This document shows positions 7,905-17,627 of a DNA stretch of 64,000 nucleotides, one piece after another. The notes below the pieces were generated by a model. It was not told where the DNA came from, ran no database searches, and was given only the letters and a program-made list of their open reading frames with translations. This DNA is from DCFW01 sp963790715 (GTDB taxonomy: Bacteria; Bacteroidota; Bacteroidia; Bacteroidales; Bacteroidaceae). The first letter of the stretch is position 1, and each line of letters begins with the position of its first letter. Made by a program: the position numbers and the translations under genes. The stretch lies in the NCBI GenBank assembly GCA_963790715.1, contig CAWBPN010000016.1, forward strand, positions 1 through 64,000. The letters are read 5' to 3'.

Positions 7905-8777
7905 TTATGATCTGATTCCGGTAAGCTTGGATAACAAAAATCCGATAACAAAACTAAGTGCTGCGACGCTGAAACTGAGGATGGCCATCTCTAAAAAACG
8001 ATGCGAAAACTTCTCGCTACGAGCCACCGAATAATAATAGTTGAATATGCCTATGATAAACAATGCTATAATCAACATTGATACAACTCCCACAATCGGA
8101 CTGTCGGATAATATGAACGGAGCAACCAAGGCAACTACTGTAATAATATATGCAGAGCCGGTGTAGAATGCAGCTTTCCCGGGTTTCTCAGAACCCTTAT
8201 CAGATTTTTTTGAAAGGAATTCACTTGTAGACATCGATAATGCAGCAGCAATACCGGTAATACTGCCAGTAAGTGCAATCATCTTATTATTCGGCAATGC
8301 CAAAGAATATCCGGCCAACGCACCGGTGAACTCAACCAAAGCATCATTTAATCCGAGAACAACCGAGCCCATATAACGCAGACGCTCTTCATCAATAAGT
8401 CCGATAAGCTGTTGCTCATGTCCTTCTTCATCTTTTGAAAGACTAGCTATTTCCGGGTATTGCCCCATTGATGAATAAGTCTTGACAGCATTTTCTTCAC
8501 CGCTTTCCATAAGTTTTATGGCAAACGTTAGGCCAAAAAGATGCGACATCCAAACGAATTTACGTACACGACGCATATTCGGTTTCTGATATTCACCGGT
8601 AAATTTTGACAATATATCATAGTGTGTATTCTCTTCAGCAGCTATGTGTTCGAGAACATTTCGGTTATTGTCATCCTTTTCAAGCTTAGCAAGCTTGTCA
8701 TAAATGACTTTCTCGGTAATCTCATTGCGCTGGAAACGCAACAGAGTCTTCTTAGTGTTTGCATCAATCTCTTTCAT
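7905..8777 (-). CDS. ferritin-like/VIT1 family membrane protein
   Basis: The 290-aa product has a soluble N-terminal ferritin-like (rubrerythrin-type) domain, residues about 1-130, with acidic helices containing EITEKVIYDKL, HIAAEENTHYDIL and KDEEGHEQQLI, which supply the Glu/His ligands of a di-iron site. A C-terminal VIT1/CCC1 domain (about 135-290) has roughly five membrane segments and the characteristic GLNDALVEFTGALAGY and MSTSEFLSKKSDK motifs. The family moves Fe2+ or Mn2+ across membranes; the attached ferritin-like domain suggests iron sensing or oxidation on the cytosolic side. A strong hairpin terminator for glyA lies just upstream, so expression is by read-through or a promoter I cannot see. 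Confidence 0.85.
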   Translation of the reverse strand: MKEIDANTKKTLLRFQRNEITEKVIYDKLAKLEKDDNNRNVLEHIAAEENTHYDILSKFTGEYQKPNMRRVRKFVWMSHLFGLTFAIKLMESGEENAVKTYSSMGQYPEIASLSKDEEGHEQQLIGLIDEERLRYMGSVVLGLNDALVEFTGALAGYSLALPNNKMIALTGSITGIAAALSMSTSEFLSKKSDKGSEKPGKAAFYTGSAYIITVVALVAPFILSDSPIVGVVSMLIIALFIIGIFNYYYSVARSEKFSHRFLEMAILSFSVAALSFVIGFLLSKLTGIRS

Positions 8778-8783
8778 AATTTT

Positions 8784-8815
8784 AAAAAATAAAAAAGGTG
8801 GATATTATATCCACC
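8784..8815 (-). terminator. rho-independent terminator downstream of glyA
   Basis: Perfect 8-bp stem GGTGGATA/TATCCACC (8797-8804 and 8808-8815) with a 3-base loop, followed on the minus strand by T-rich sequence (complement of the A-run 8784-8796). Confidence 0.85.
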
Positions 8816-8842
8816 TCAAATATAATGATTCTATCGGTTAAT

Positions 8843-10129
8843 TCAATAAGCGAACATAGGATAATTTTTCATTGTGTCATTAACGTGCGCACGAACTTTA
8901 GCTATAACCGCTTCATCTTCAGGTGCATTAAGGACTTCTTCTATCATCTCGGCTATCTCAACCATCAAATCTTCTTTAGCTCCTCTTGTCGTGATGGCAG
9001 GCGTACCTAAACGCATACCCGATGTTTGAAAAGCTGAACGAGTGTCAAACGGAACCATGTTTTTGTTGACGGTGATGTCGGCAGCTACCAAAGCTTTTTC
9101 GGCAACTTTACCTGTGAGGTCGGGATATTTCGAACGCAAATCAACCAACATTGAGTGATTGTCCGTACCGCCCGATATAATAGTAAATCCTCTTTTTATT
9201 AATTCTTCTGCCAACTTGGCTGCATTTTTCTTCACCTGCTGTTGGTACACCTTGAATTCAGGTTGCAATGCTTCACCGAAAGCAACAGCTTTGGCTGCGA
9301 TGACGTGCTCAAGCGGACCGCCTTGTATTCCGGGGAAAACGGCAGAGTTGATAAGATGCGACATCATTAGTGTTTCGCCTTTCTTGTTTTTCTTCCCGAA
9401 GGGGTTGGGAAAATCCTTACCTATCAAGATGATACCGCCACGAGGACCACGCAATGTTTTATGTGTGGTTGATGTAACGATGTCAGCATATTTAAGCGGA
9501 TTATCCAACAGTCCGGCTGCAATTAATCCTGCAGGGTGAGCCATATCTATCATTAACAAAGCACCTACTTTGTGAGCTATATCGCGCATGCGTTTGTAGT
9601 CCCACTCACGTGAATAAGCCGATCCGCCACCGATAATCAATTTCGGTTTCTCGCGCAAAGCAATTTCTTCCATCTCATCATAATCCACACGTCCTGTCTC
9701 TTTTTTTACATGATAAGCTATAGCGTGATAAATAATACCTGATGTATTCACGGCAGAACCGTGAGAAAGGTGTCCGCCCATTGAAAGGTCCAGTCCCATC
9801 AATTTGTCGCCGGCATTCAATACGGCCAACAACACTGCTGCATTGGCTTGTGCACCGGAATGCGGTTGAACATTTACATATTCTGCTCCAAACAGTTGTT
9901 TTAATCGTTCGATAGCCAAAGTTTCACTCTCGTCAACCACTTCACAACCGCCATAATAACGATGTCCGGGGTAGCCTTCAGCATATTTGTTCGTCAGGCA
10001 AGAACCCATTGCCTGCATAACTTCGTCACTTACAAAATTTTCTGATGCAATCAGCTCAATGCCCTTGAGCTGTCTTTGATGCTCTCTTTCGATGATGTCA
10101 AAAATTAAATCGTCTCTTTTCATTATCAA
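8843..10129 (-). CDS. glyA: serine hydroxymethyltransferase
   Basis: PLP enzyme that converts serine and tetrahydrofolate to glycine and 5,10-methylene-THF in the cytosol, feeding one-carbon units to purine, thymidylate and methionine synthesis. The 428-aa length is normal. Landmarks are EREHQRQLKGIELIASENF near the N-terminus, NVQPHSGAQANAAV, and the PLP-lysine motif VTSTTHKTLRGPRGG. The start may be the second ATG (10123, MKRDD). A Bacteroidota -7 element lies 22 bases upstream and a hairpin terminator follows, so it is probably monocistronic. Confidence 0.97.
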   Translation of the reverse strand: MIMKRDDLIFDIIEREHQRQLKGIELIASENFVSDEVMQAMGSCLTNKYAEGYPGHRYYGGCEVVDESETLAIERLKQLFGAEYVNVQPHSGAQANAAVLLAVLNAGDKLMGLDLSMGGHLSHGSAVNTSGIIYHAIAYHVKKETGRVDYDEMEEIALREKPKLIIGGGSAYSREWDYKRMRDIAHKVGALLMIDMAHPAGLIAAGLLDNPLKYADIVTSTTHKTLRGPRGGIILIGKDFPNPFGKKNKKGETLMMSHLINSAVFPGIQGGPLEHVIAAKAVAFGEALQPEFKVYQQQVKKNAAKLAEELIKRGFTIISGGTDNHSMLVDLRSKYPDLTGKVAEKALVAADITVNKNMVPFDTRSAFQTSGMRLGTPAITTRGAKEDLMVEIAEMIEEVLNAPEDEAVIAKVRAHVNDTMKNYPMFAY

Positions 10130-10150
10130 TAATGTAGATGTTTAAGCACG

Positions 10151-10158
10151 CAAAATTA
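10151..10158 (-). promoter_or_regulatory. glyA promoter -7 element
   Basis: TAATTTTG on the minus strand matches the Bacteroidota consensus TAnnTTTG, 22 bases before the glyA start. No clear -33 TTTG was found. Confidence 0.5.
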
Positions 10159-10195
10159 AAAAAAATTTCCGATAAATGAAGATGAATTTAAGATT

Positions 10196-13100
10196 TTATT
10201 CGTCTTCCTTCTTTTTATACCACGGTGAAAAATCGAGCCACGAATTGAAATCTTTCTTAAAGAGAATACCTATACCTTGAGTATTCAATGATGTCTTTGT
10301 CGGATAGCGGTCATTCGCCTTATTATAGGCCTTCAGACGAATATTACCATTTTTAGTTAACAACCATTGAAAGTCGAAATCGCCGATAAAATCGGTTTGA
10401 TTTGTGTTATACGCATTATTGCGATAGCCGAAATTACCGTTTATCAGCAAACGATTATTTAGCAAACGACCGGAAAGCATACCTTCCAAATCGAGGTTGT
10501 TCCAACCGTTGTCGCCGGTACTTCCGTTAACACCGAAGTTCCAATTTTGCACATTAATCATTTGCGAAAGTAAATTATTAAGTTGCCCCGACAGAGTAGA
10601 AGACAGTACTGATGTCATTACACTGTTTGTCTGCTGTGTGCTTGAACTTGACAACTGGGTATACTCAGGCGTATAAAATTTCCCGACACTAAGCAAATAA
10701 AGCATTTGCATGTTCATTTGGTCGTCAGTAGCAATATAATTGCGGACTATTCGCTGCACTTCTTCATCCTCATTCGGCAAAGCTATACCGAACTTAACGT
10801 CCGGTTGCTGCAATGCTCCGGTGACATTGAGCAGACAGTTAACTTTAATTGAAGAATTAGCCGACTGCAATGAACCTGCCATTGATTGTCCCACCAAATC
10901 ACTTAGAGATACATTATTAACAGTATACAAAGCCTGCAACGACAATGCTGCATCATCGGTATTACCATTGAACGTGATGGAGCTACCTTGCACCAAACTA
11001 AAGTTTTTATGAATAATCCCTTGAAGGCTAAACTTATACGTACCCTGGTCGACGGTGTAAGTACCGAACGTGCGCATGTCACCTTTATTATAATACTCCA
11101 CACGCAAGTTGCCACTTCCGGTGCAAGTGACATTGTCGCCTGTATGCTGGTCTACAATAACTTTCACAGTGGCATTCGGATTTGCATCTATAGCCAAAGT
11201 CATGTGCACGTCCATCCGGCTGTCATCCGAACTTTTATTAACATTCGGTTGGACGAACAACGAGTCATAAGCCGGACGGGTAGGGGTTTTATCTATAAAA
11301 TGGATAAACTGATTACCGACTACCGACGACGATTGGCTCATACGGTAAACAAAGACTGTTTTATTTGAAGGCCGGAATGCACCATTGATGTTCAACGACG
11401 ATGTGTTGCCGGTAAGAGTGGCATTGCCTGTGGCATACAACTTGCCATAAAAAGACATATCGCTGGATTCATCGTTGTTATAAACAACAATATCATTAGC
11501 CTGAACATCAATCTTATAATTCCAGTTTTTGAAGTTTTGATGATAAACGGCGCACGTCACATGGCCGGTATGTCCTTCAAGGTCACCGACTTTAGCGTTA
11601 TTCAGTTTGATTTCGTTTTCAGTGAGGTAAACGGAATCGTGCAACGCGAAATATGTATTCAGTACATTTATCTTGAACTTGGCATCAACCTTGCCGGTCC
11701 CTGTAACATTTAATAAATGGAAAGTGCCGTACACATGAAAATGTCCGGTAGCCCTTCCGTCAATATCGCTTGCCACACTCTTTACATAAGACTCGATAAA
11801 CTTGGTACGGGTATTGGATGCATCAACGTTGAGCGATAATTCCTTACGCCCTAACCATACATAGCCGTGTACGTGGGCATTGGATAGATTTTTCTCTCCT
11901 ATGTTGGCATTAATTGAAATTCCTTTCTGCGCATTATCCCAATTACCGAATATTTGCGCATCGCCAAGGAATCCTCCGTTCATCTTGAAGTCTTTTACAA
12001 AAAGATGCGAATTGAGTTCCGGATTCTTCAAAGCTCCGGATACTGAAACTTCACCGGTGGTAATACCGCCGAAATCGACAGACTTAAAGTTGACGACATC
12101 AAAAATGTATGCAAGGTCGACTTTGTTCAGATTAACTTTGATGGAATCGACATTGCTTTTCGAAGCCTTACCGATTATCTTGATATACTGGTCGCGATGT
12201 TTTATCAGAATGTTATTTATATAAACGCATCCTGAATCAACTTTCATTGTCGACGGATACATTCTCCAAATGGAATCACCCAAAATAATGTCCGACTGGT
12301 CGAAACGTACATTTGCTTTTATGTTTTTTGTCGATTTGGCAAAAGTGGTAACAGAAGCAATTTGTCCGCTGTAGGTCATGGCTGTGTTATTTCCCCAATT
12401 AAGAGCAGTGGTCAGTTGGTCGTTCGAAGCTTTCAAATCCAGCGACAAGTTAAGGCTCGACCCGTTTTTCATCTGTGTTATGCCTGATAGCCTGCAAGTG
12501 ATAGCATCTTCGGGAGAATCACAAAACAGCCTGCCTTGATGAAGTGTAAACCCGTTGTATGAAACGTATGGGAATTCACCGGATACCTTTATCTTACGGT
12601 CTTTGTCATCGAAATAGCCGTAGAACGAAGCCGGTCTTTTCAATGATAACGGGATGTTAAGTACCTTATTAATAAATTCGGTATTCTTCAATGAAAGTTT
12701 AAATTGGAAATTATTATTCGATGCGGACATCTTACGATCGGTAAACAGCGAAGGAATGTATCTCTTGATTATATTGATAAAGCTCGTAGTCAGAGTTTGA
12801 TAAGAATAATTACCGTCAACTTCGGCATCGACATCATTTGAAGTGAGAGCGATATGCTTGGAGCCGTTACAATGATCGGCAACAACGATAAGAGCAGGCA
12901 TGTCATAAACGCCGTTAGACATACGCATGTGTACGGTGTCGATATGTATTTCACCCACAGCATCATCAATTGAGCGACCGGAGAAATTAGCACGTATGCT
13001 TCCGCTTATGCTAATTCCTTGCATCTTAGGCGTAAGATGCAACTTGTTGGGACTGAAGTCTTTCAACGTGGCAGTCAAATTAAATTGAGGTTTTGACTTA

Positions 13101-14611
13101 CTGTGTAAATCAAGTTTGCCGTTTATACTTATCTGTCCGTTAGCGTCGTTCATTGATATTTTGCCGTTGAAGCCGGTTCGCGAATAAACACCGTCAACCT
13201 TAATGTTCTTGTAATCATAACGGTTATATGACAAATGTGCAATTAATCCTTTGGCAATAACCGACGGAGTGGTGTGGGGTGCAAATGTGGCATCTACTTT
13301 CATATTAAAATCGGTATAACCGAACTTGGTCGTGTTGTTGAGGATTGCACCAAGATTGAGACGCGTAGCCTTAATCGAACCCATAATCCGCTTAACCTTG
13401 GTTGCAGGATTGTTGACGTATCGTACTGACGCCAACACGTTGCCGACTCCCGTGCGTAAACCGCCTAACATGGTTATGTCATTAACGGAACCTCTGATGT
13501 GCCCGATATATGAAAATTGGGATATTTGATTGAATATCTTCGGATTCGTTACTTTTACGTGTAATGATTTAGCCAAAAAGACAAGCCCTTCGGATTTAAT
13601 GCTCAACTGACGAATGACGCCTGACAAATAAAGATTACGAATATGTGCAAGCTGCGACACATGGATGTCTCCCGAGAAATTAAAATAATGAACATTATCA
13701 CGTAACTCAATACGGCTAAGTCGCAAATTATTTATAGTACCATGCAAATACGTACTAAAATGTACTTTGTAACCGGTATGCTTGAATTGCGGTACAAAGC
13801 AGGCTATATCGGCAAGGCGGACGGAAGCTTTTATGTTTGTAGTAATATTTACTTTATCAACGAACTGTTTTAAATTGGCATAACTGTCATATCCGGCATA
13901 TATGTCATCGAACTTAATATGGGAATCCGGTAACTTGATGTCCAATCCGCGTATCATGGTATAATGGGGATTTACGTCGGCTTGCATGCTGAAATGCTTT
14001 ACTACCAATCCGCTCTGTTCCCTGAAATCCATTCTACGAACTACAGCTCTCAACGAATCGTTGGTGAGATGCTTTAAATTAACCGTTGCCGACAACTCAC
14101 TCAAATGCAAATGGTTAACATCAAAATGCTCTGGATGATAAGGCTTTGACAATATATCATAAGAAACTGCACCGCGGCGAATGAGAAGCGCATTTATACG
14201 CATGTTCAAAGGCGCAGGCTTCGGTGAAGGATGCTTGCTTTTGAAAGCATCAATCACGAACTGGCAGTTGAGCGGAGCTTTCGGATTCTTTTTATATAGG
14301 TGGATGTCAAAACCGAAGAGCTGAATGCTTCTTATATTGACGGTTTTCTCAAACAGCGGTAAAATCTCAACCTTTGCAGCCAAACGTGCCGCCTTTAACA
14401 TCGGATGTCCGTTTTGGTCATCAATATTTACATCTTCAATAATAATACGGTTGAAAAAACCGACATCTACTTTCCCGATAGAAAGGCTCGTCCGCAATTT
14501 TTGATGCAGTTCGGACGCCACAACAGATGCCACTTTATGCTGAATATAAGGGATATTCAACAATATGATAGCACCTGCATATATCCCGACCACAAAGGCC
14601 AAGATTATCAT
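10196..14611 (-). CDS. tamB: TamB-like inter-membrane transport protein (DUF490)
   Basis: The 1471-aa product has one N-terminal membrane helix (MIILAFVVGIYAGAIILLNI) followed by an AsmA-like start (SIGKVDVGFFNRIIIEDVNI) and a very long beta-rich region. The C-terminal TamB domain is at about 1060-1470, with repeated GTYTVDQGTYKF-type strands. The family spans the periplasm as a hydrophobic beta-taco groove and is linked to outer-membrane protein or phospholipid transport. The called ATG leaves out KTLRKII, encoded in frame just upstream after an ATT codon; a basic stretch there would suit the membrane helix, so the true start may be slightly upstream. It is divergent from map-tsaD. Confidence 0.88.
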   Translation of the reverse strand: MIILAFVVGIYAGAIILLNIPYIQHKVASVVASELHQKLRTSLSIGKVDVGFFNRIIIEDVNIDDQNGHPMLKAARLAAKVEILPLFEKTVNIRSIQLFGFDIHLYKKNPKAPLNCQFVIDAFKSKHPSPKPAPLNMRINALLIRRGAVSYDILSKPYHPEHFDVNHLHLSELSATVNLKHLTNDSLRAVVRRMDFREQSGLVVKHFSMQADVNPHYTMIRGLDIKLPDSHIKFDDIYAGYDSYANLKQFVDKVNITTNIKASVRLADIACFVPQFKHTGYKVHFSTYLHGTINNLRLSRIELRDNVHYFNFSGDIHVSQLAHIRNLYLSGVIRQLSIKSEGLVFLAKSLHVKVTNPKIFNQISQFSYIGHIRGSVNDITMLGGLRTGVGNVLASVRYVNNPATKVKRIMGSIKATRLNLGAILNNTTKFGYTDFNMKVDATFAPHTTPSVIAKGLIAHLSYNRYDYKNIKVDGVYSRTGFNGKISMNDANGQISINGKLDLHSKSKPQFNLTATLKDFSPNKLHLTPKMQGISISGSIRANFSGRSIDDAVGEIHIDTVHMRMSNGVYDMPALIVVADHCNGSKHIALTSNDVDAEVDGNYSYQTLTTSFINIIKRYIPSLFTDRKMSASNNNFQFKLSLKNTEFINKVLNIPLSLKRPASFYGYFDDKDRKIKVSGEFPYVSYNGFTLHQGRLFCDSPEDAITCRLSGITQMKNGSSLNLSLDLKASNDQLTTALNWGNNTAMTYSGQIASVTTFAKSTKNIKANVRFDQSDIILGDSIWRMYPSTMKVDSGCVYINNILIKHRDQYIKIIGKASKSNVDSIKVNLNKVDLAYIFDVVNFKSVDFGGITTGEVSVSGALKNPELNSHLFVKDFKMNGGFLGDAQIFGNWDNAQKGISINANIGEKNLSNAHVHGYVWLGRKELSLNVDASNTRTKFIESYVKSVASDIDGRATGHFHVYGTFHLLNVTGTGKVDAKFKINVLNTYFALHDSVYLTENEIKLNNAKVGDLEGHTGHVTCAVYHQNFKNWNYKIDVQANDIVVYNNDESSDMSFYGKLYATGNATLTGNTSSLNINGAFRPSNKTVFVYRMSQSSSVVGNQFIHFIDKTPTRPAYDSLFVQPNVNKSSDDSRMDVHMTLAIDANPNATVKVIVDQHTGDNVTCTGSGNLRVEYYNKGDMRTFGTYTVDQGTYKFSLQGIIHKNFSLVQGSSITFNGNTDDAALSLQALYTVNNVSLSDLVGQSMAGSLQSANSSIKVNCLLNVTGALQQPDVKFGIALPNEDEEVQRIVRNYIATDDQMNMQMLYLLSVGKFYTPEYTQLSSSSTQQTNSVMTSVLSSTLSGQLNNLLSQMINVQNWNFGVNGSTGDNGWNNLDLEGMLSGRLLNNRLLINGNFGYRNNAYNTNQTDFIGDFDFQWLLTKNGNIRLKAYNKANDRYPTKTSLNTQGIGILFKKDFNSWLDFSPWYKKKEDE

Positions 14612-14662
14612 TATTATCTTGCGTAAGGTTTTAATTTCTATTTAACTTTTAAAATAACCGAA

Positions 14663-14670
14663 CAAAAATA
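14663..14670 (-). promoter_or_regulatory. tamB promoter -7 element
   Basis: TATTTTTG on the minus strand fits TAnnTTTG, 52 bases before the tamB start. Confidence 0.45.
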
Positions 14671-14724
14671 ATTAAATATCTTCATTTGTGGGCTACATTA
14701 GATGTGTTTTTTATTCTTTTTCCC

Positions 14725-14732
14725 TACCTTTG
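14725..14732 (+). promoter_or_regulatory. map promoter -7 element
   Basis: TACCTTTG fits TAnnTTTG, 23 bases upstream of the map start. It faces away from the tamB element at 14663-14670. Confidence 0.5.
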
Positions 14733-14755
14733 CTTATGTTTAAATTATTTTATAA

Positions 14756-15610
14756 ATGATTCATATAAGAAAAAGATGGCAGCCGGTTGAAGGCGAACCT
14801 TTGACGGAATTAGATGAGAAAGTACTGCAATACCAAAACAATGGTAGTATTGTTCCTTGGCGCAGCATGATTAAAACGCCCGAACAAATTGAGGGTATAA
14901 GGAAAAGCGGAATTATTAATACAGGCGTGCTCGACTTGATTGAAAAAGAAATTCACGCGGGCATGGCTACCGAAGAAATAGATAAATTGGTATATGACTA
15001 TACGGTAGACCATGGTGCAATTCCTGCTGATTTAAATTACGAAGGTTATCCAAAAAGTGTATGTACGTCAATTAACAGTGTCGTATGCCACGGTATTCCT
15101 AATAAAAAGGAAATACTTAAGGAGGGCGACATTATTAATGTTGATGTATCTACAATTCTTAACGGATATTTCTCCGATGCTTCGCGTATGTTCATAATCG
15201 GTGAAGCTTCTCCTGAAGCGCAAAAATTGGTGAGAGTGACGAAAGAATGCCTGCTACTGGGTGTTGAAGCTGCTCAACCGTGGGCTCATTTGGGAGACAT
15301 AGGCTCTGTTATTCAAACTCATGCCGAAGGTAACGGATTCTCCGTAGTCCGTGAATTCTGCGGGCATGGAGTAGGGCTTAAGTTCCATGAAGAGCCTGAC
15401 GTGCTACATTATGGCAAAAAAGGCCACGGTATGCTTTTGGTACCGGGTATGACGTTCACCATCGAGCCGATGATAAACATGGGTAAACGCGATATTTTCA
15501 TTAACGAAACTGACGGTTGGACTGTAATGACGATGGACGGTAAACCTTCAGCACAAGTTGAACATACGCTGCTTATCACCGAAGACGGCAACGAAATATT
15601 AACGAAATAG
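14756..15610 (+). CDS. map: type I methionine aminopeptidase
   Basis: Removes the initiator methionine from nascent proteins. The 284-aa product has an N-terminal extension of about 38 residues before the conserved MIKTPEQIEGIRKSG start, as is usual in Bacteroidales. Metal ligands are visible in order: Asp of NVDVSTILNGYFSDASR (two Asp), His of CGHGVGLKFHE, Glu of FTIEPMI and the final Glu of AQVEHTLLI. It is first gene of a tight map-tsaD-pncC operon (3-base and 2-base gaps). Confidence 0.96.
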   Translation: MIHIRKRWQPVEGEPLTELDEKVLQYQNNGSIVPWRSMIKTPEQIEGIRKSGIINTGVLDLIEKEIHAGMATEEIDKLVYDYTVDHGAIPADLNYEGYPKSVCTSINSVVCHGIPNKKEILKEGDIINVDVSTILNGYFSDASRMFIIGEASPEAQKLVRVTKECLLLGVEAAQPWAHLGDIGSVIQTHAEGNGFSVVREFCGHGVGLKFHEEPDVLHYGKKGHGMLLVPGMTFTIEPMINMGKRDIFINETDGWTVMTMDGKPSAQVEHTLLITEDGNEILTK

Positions 15611-15613
15611 CCG

Positions 15614-16654
15614 ATGAACAAGATGAACGATATATATATTTTGGGCATTGAGTCATCGTGCGACGACACATCGGCTGCCGTATTGAAAAACGGCCTACTG
15701 TTGTCAAACGTTACGGCAAGTCAGTCCGTGCACGAAGCGTACGGCGGCGTCGTTCCAGAACTGGCCTCACGTGCCCACCAACAAAATATCGTACCTGTGG
15801 TTGACCAAGCTATCAAACGTGCAAACATCACCAAAGAGCAATTGAGTGCAGTTGCATTTACCCGCGGACCGGGACTTATGGGGTCGCTGCTTGTAGGTGT
15901 GTCATTTGCAAAGGGCTTTGCCCGTGCGCTTGGGATACCTCTTATTGATGTAAACCACTTAAACGGTCATGTGCTGGCGCACTTCATCAAAGAAAGTGAA
16001 GATGATAACGACCAACCTACATTTCCGTTTTTATGCTTGCTCGTATCCGGTGGAAACTCGCAAATAATCAAGATGAGAGCCTATAACAAAATGGAAATTA
16101 TAGGCCAGACCATTGACGATGCGGCAGGTGAAGCCATAGATAAGTGTTCTAAAGTTATGGGATTGGGATACCCGGGTGGACCGATAATAGATAAGTTAGC
16201 CAGACAAGGTAATCCTGAAGCATTCACATTCAGCAAGCCACACGTTTCAGATTACAATTATAGCTTTAGCGGTTTAAAGACATCTTTCCTCTATTCGTTA
16301 CGTAAATGGGTGGCAGACGATCCGGATTTCGTTGAACATCACAAAAATGATTTAGCGGCGTCTTTAGAAAAAACGATAGTTGACATACTGATGGATAAGT
16401 TGCTTAAAGCATCAAATGACTATAATTTAAAACAGGTCGCCGTAGCCGGAGGCGTATCGGCAAACAACGGATTAAGAAACGCTTTCCGGGAATATGCCGA
16501 GAAATACGGATGGAAAATATTTATCCCTAAGTTCAGCTATACTACGGATAATGCGGCTATGATTGCAATAAACGGATATTTCAAATATCTTGATAAGGAC
16601 TTTTGCTCAATTGACGCACCGGCTTTTTCAAGAGTAACAGTAAATAATGATTAA
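15614..16654 (+). CDS. tsaD: tRNA N6-threonylcarbamoyladenosine synthase subunit TsaD
   Basis: Transfers the threonylcarbamoyl group to A37 of ANN-decoding tRNAs with TsaB and TsaE. The 346-aa protein starts ILGIESSCDDTSAAV, has the metal-binding HLNGHVLAH motif (H-x3-H type) and the ASKH-fold VAGGVSANNGLR near the C-terminus. The start may be the first ATG at 15614 or the second (15623). It sits between map and pncC in one operon, and opposite tamB, an arrangement common in Bacteroidales. Confidence 0.96.
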   Translation: MNKMNDIYILGIESSCDDTSAAVLKNGLLLSNVTASQSVHEAYGGVVPELASRAHQQNIVPVVDQAIKRANITKEQLSAVAFTRGPGLMGSLLVGVSFAKGFARALGIPLIDVNHLNGHVLAHFIKESEDDNDQPTFPFLCLLVSGGNSQIIKMRAYNKMEIIGQTIDDAAGEAIDKCSKVMGLGYPGGPIIDKLARQGNPEAFTFSKPHVSDYNYSFSGLKTSFLYSLRKWVADDPDFVEHHKNDLAASLEKTIVDILMDKLLKASNDYNLKQVAVAGGVSANNGLRNAFREYAEKYGWKIFIPKFSYTTDNAAMIAINGYFKYLDKDFCSIDAPAFSRVTVNND

Positions 16655-16656
16655 TT

Positions 16657-17127
16657 ATGGATGCTATAGAAAAAAGAATCGGTCAAAAGCTGAATAACAA
16701 ACATTACACTTTGGCAACTGCCGAAAGTTGTACCGGTGGAAATATTGCCGGATTAGTTACATCAGTCCCCGGCAGTTCGGAATATTTCAAAGGAGGGGTT
16801 GTTGCTTATTCCAATGAAATAAAAATCAGCGTATTGGGTGTTAAGCCCGAAACGCTTAAAGATTATGGAGCTGTAAGCGAGGAAACAATAAAGGAAATGC
16901 TTAAAGGCATAATGAAAATTATGAATGCCGACTGTGCCATTGCAACATCCGGTATTGCCGGACCAAGCGGAGGTACTATTGAAAAGCCCACCGGAACGAT
17001 ATGGATCGGTGTTGCCGTTCATGATAATGTGATGACGTTTAAGCAAAGCGGCGATGCCGGAAGAACATTAAACGTGGCTCATGCCGTTAATAACGCATTG
17101 GAATTATTAGTCGGAATGCTGCTGTAA
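16657..17127 (+). CDS. pncC: CinA C-terminal family nicotinamide-nucleotide amidase
   Basis: The 156-aa single-domain CinA-C protein hydrolyses nicotinamide mononucleotide to nicotinate mononucleotide in pyridine nucleotide salvage. Typical motifs are LATAESCTGGNIAGLVTSVP, the YSNEIKISVLGV segment and ATSGIAGPSGGT. The N-terminal MoCF-like domain of full CinA is absent, which is normal for stand-alone PncC. The start is 2 bases after tsaD's stop and a strong terminator follows. Confidence 0.9.
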   Translation: MDAIEKRIGQKLNNKHYTLATAESCTGGNIAGLVTSVPGSSEYFKGGVVAYSNEIKISVLGVKPETLKDYGAVSEETIKEMLKGIMKIMNADCAIATSGIAGPSGGTIEKPTGTIWIGVAVHDNVMTFKQSGDAGRTLNVAHAVNNALELLVGMLL

Positions 17128-17141
17128 ACGATACAAAACAC

Positions 17142-17187
17142 AAAAGTAAAACCGCTTTTCAAATATTTGAGAAGCGGTTTTACTTTT
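17142..17187. terminator. bidirectional hairpin terminator between pncC and secG
   Basis: Long near-perfect stem: AAAAGTAAAACCGCTT on the left pairs with AAGCGGTTTTACTTTT on the right around an AT-rich loop. The ends are A-rich on one side and T-rich on the other, so it can serve both converging transcripts. Confidence 0.9.
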
Positions 17188-17214
17188 ATTTTATTTATTT
17201 ACTTGCTCGCTTGT

Positions 17215-17622
17215 TTATTTGCTTGCAGGAGCTTGCTTCGAAGCACCGTTGTTAGCACCTTGTTGTGCATTGCCGGCAGCTGGAGCAGCATTTTGCGATT
17301 TAGTAGGAGTGGCGAAACCGGCTGGAGTATTTAGCGGGTTTGTTTCCTTACTCTTTTGTGCTTCCTGAATCAAATCGGTATTATCGCTATCTCCGGCTTT
17401 GGGTACAACATAAGCTGTAGCAACACTAAGCACAACGATAAAAGCAGCTAATCCCCATGTGGCTTTTTCAAGGAAATCGGTTGTTTTTCTAACACCCATA
17501 ATTTGGTTTGAAGAGGCAAAACCTGATGACAACCCTCCCCCTTTTGAGTTTTGAATCAATACTATGAAACACAAAAGAACAGAAGCTATTACTATTAAAA
17601 CTATTAATGGCACGTATAACAT
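17215..17622 (-). CDS. secG: preprotein translocase subunit SecG
   Basis: Small membrane subunit of the SecYEG channel. Of 135 aa, the first about 75 form the two-helix SecG core (helix 1 LIVLIVIASVLLCFIVLIQ, then the conserved NSKGGGLSSGFASSNQIMG loop, helix 2 LAAFIVVLSVATAYVV). The rest is a Bacteroidota-type Ala/Asn/Gln/Pro-rich low-complexity tail. It is the last gene of the sigma-54 activator-lptE-TPR-secG operon. Confidence 0.93.
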   Translation of the reverse strand: MLYVPLIVLIVIASVLLCFIVLIQNSKGGGLSSGFASSNQIMGVRKTTDFLEKATWGLAAFIVVLSVATAYVVPKAGDSDNTDLIQEAQKSKETNPLNTPAGFATPTKSQNAAPAAGNAQQGANNGASKQAPASK

Positions 17623-17627
17623 TTTGT

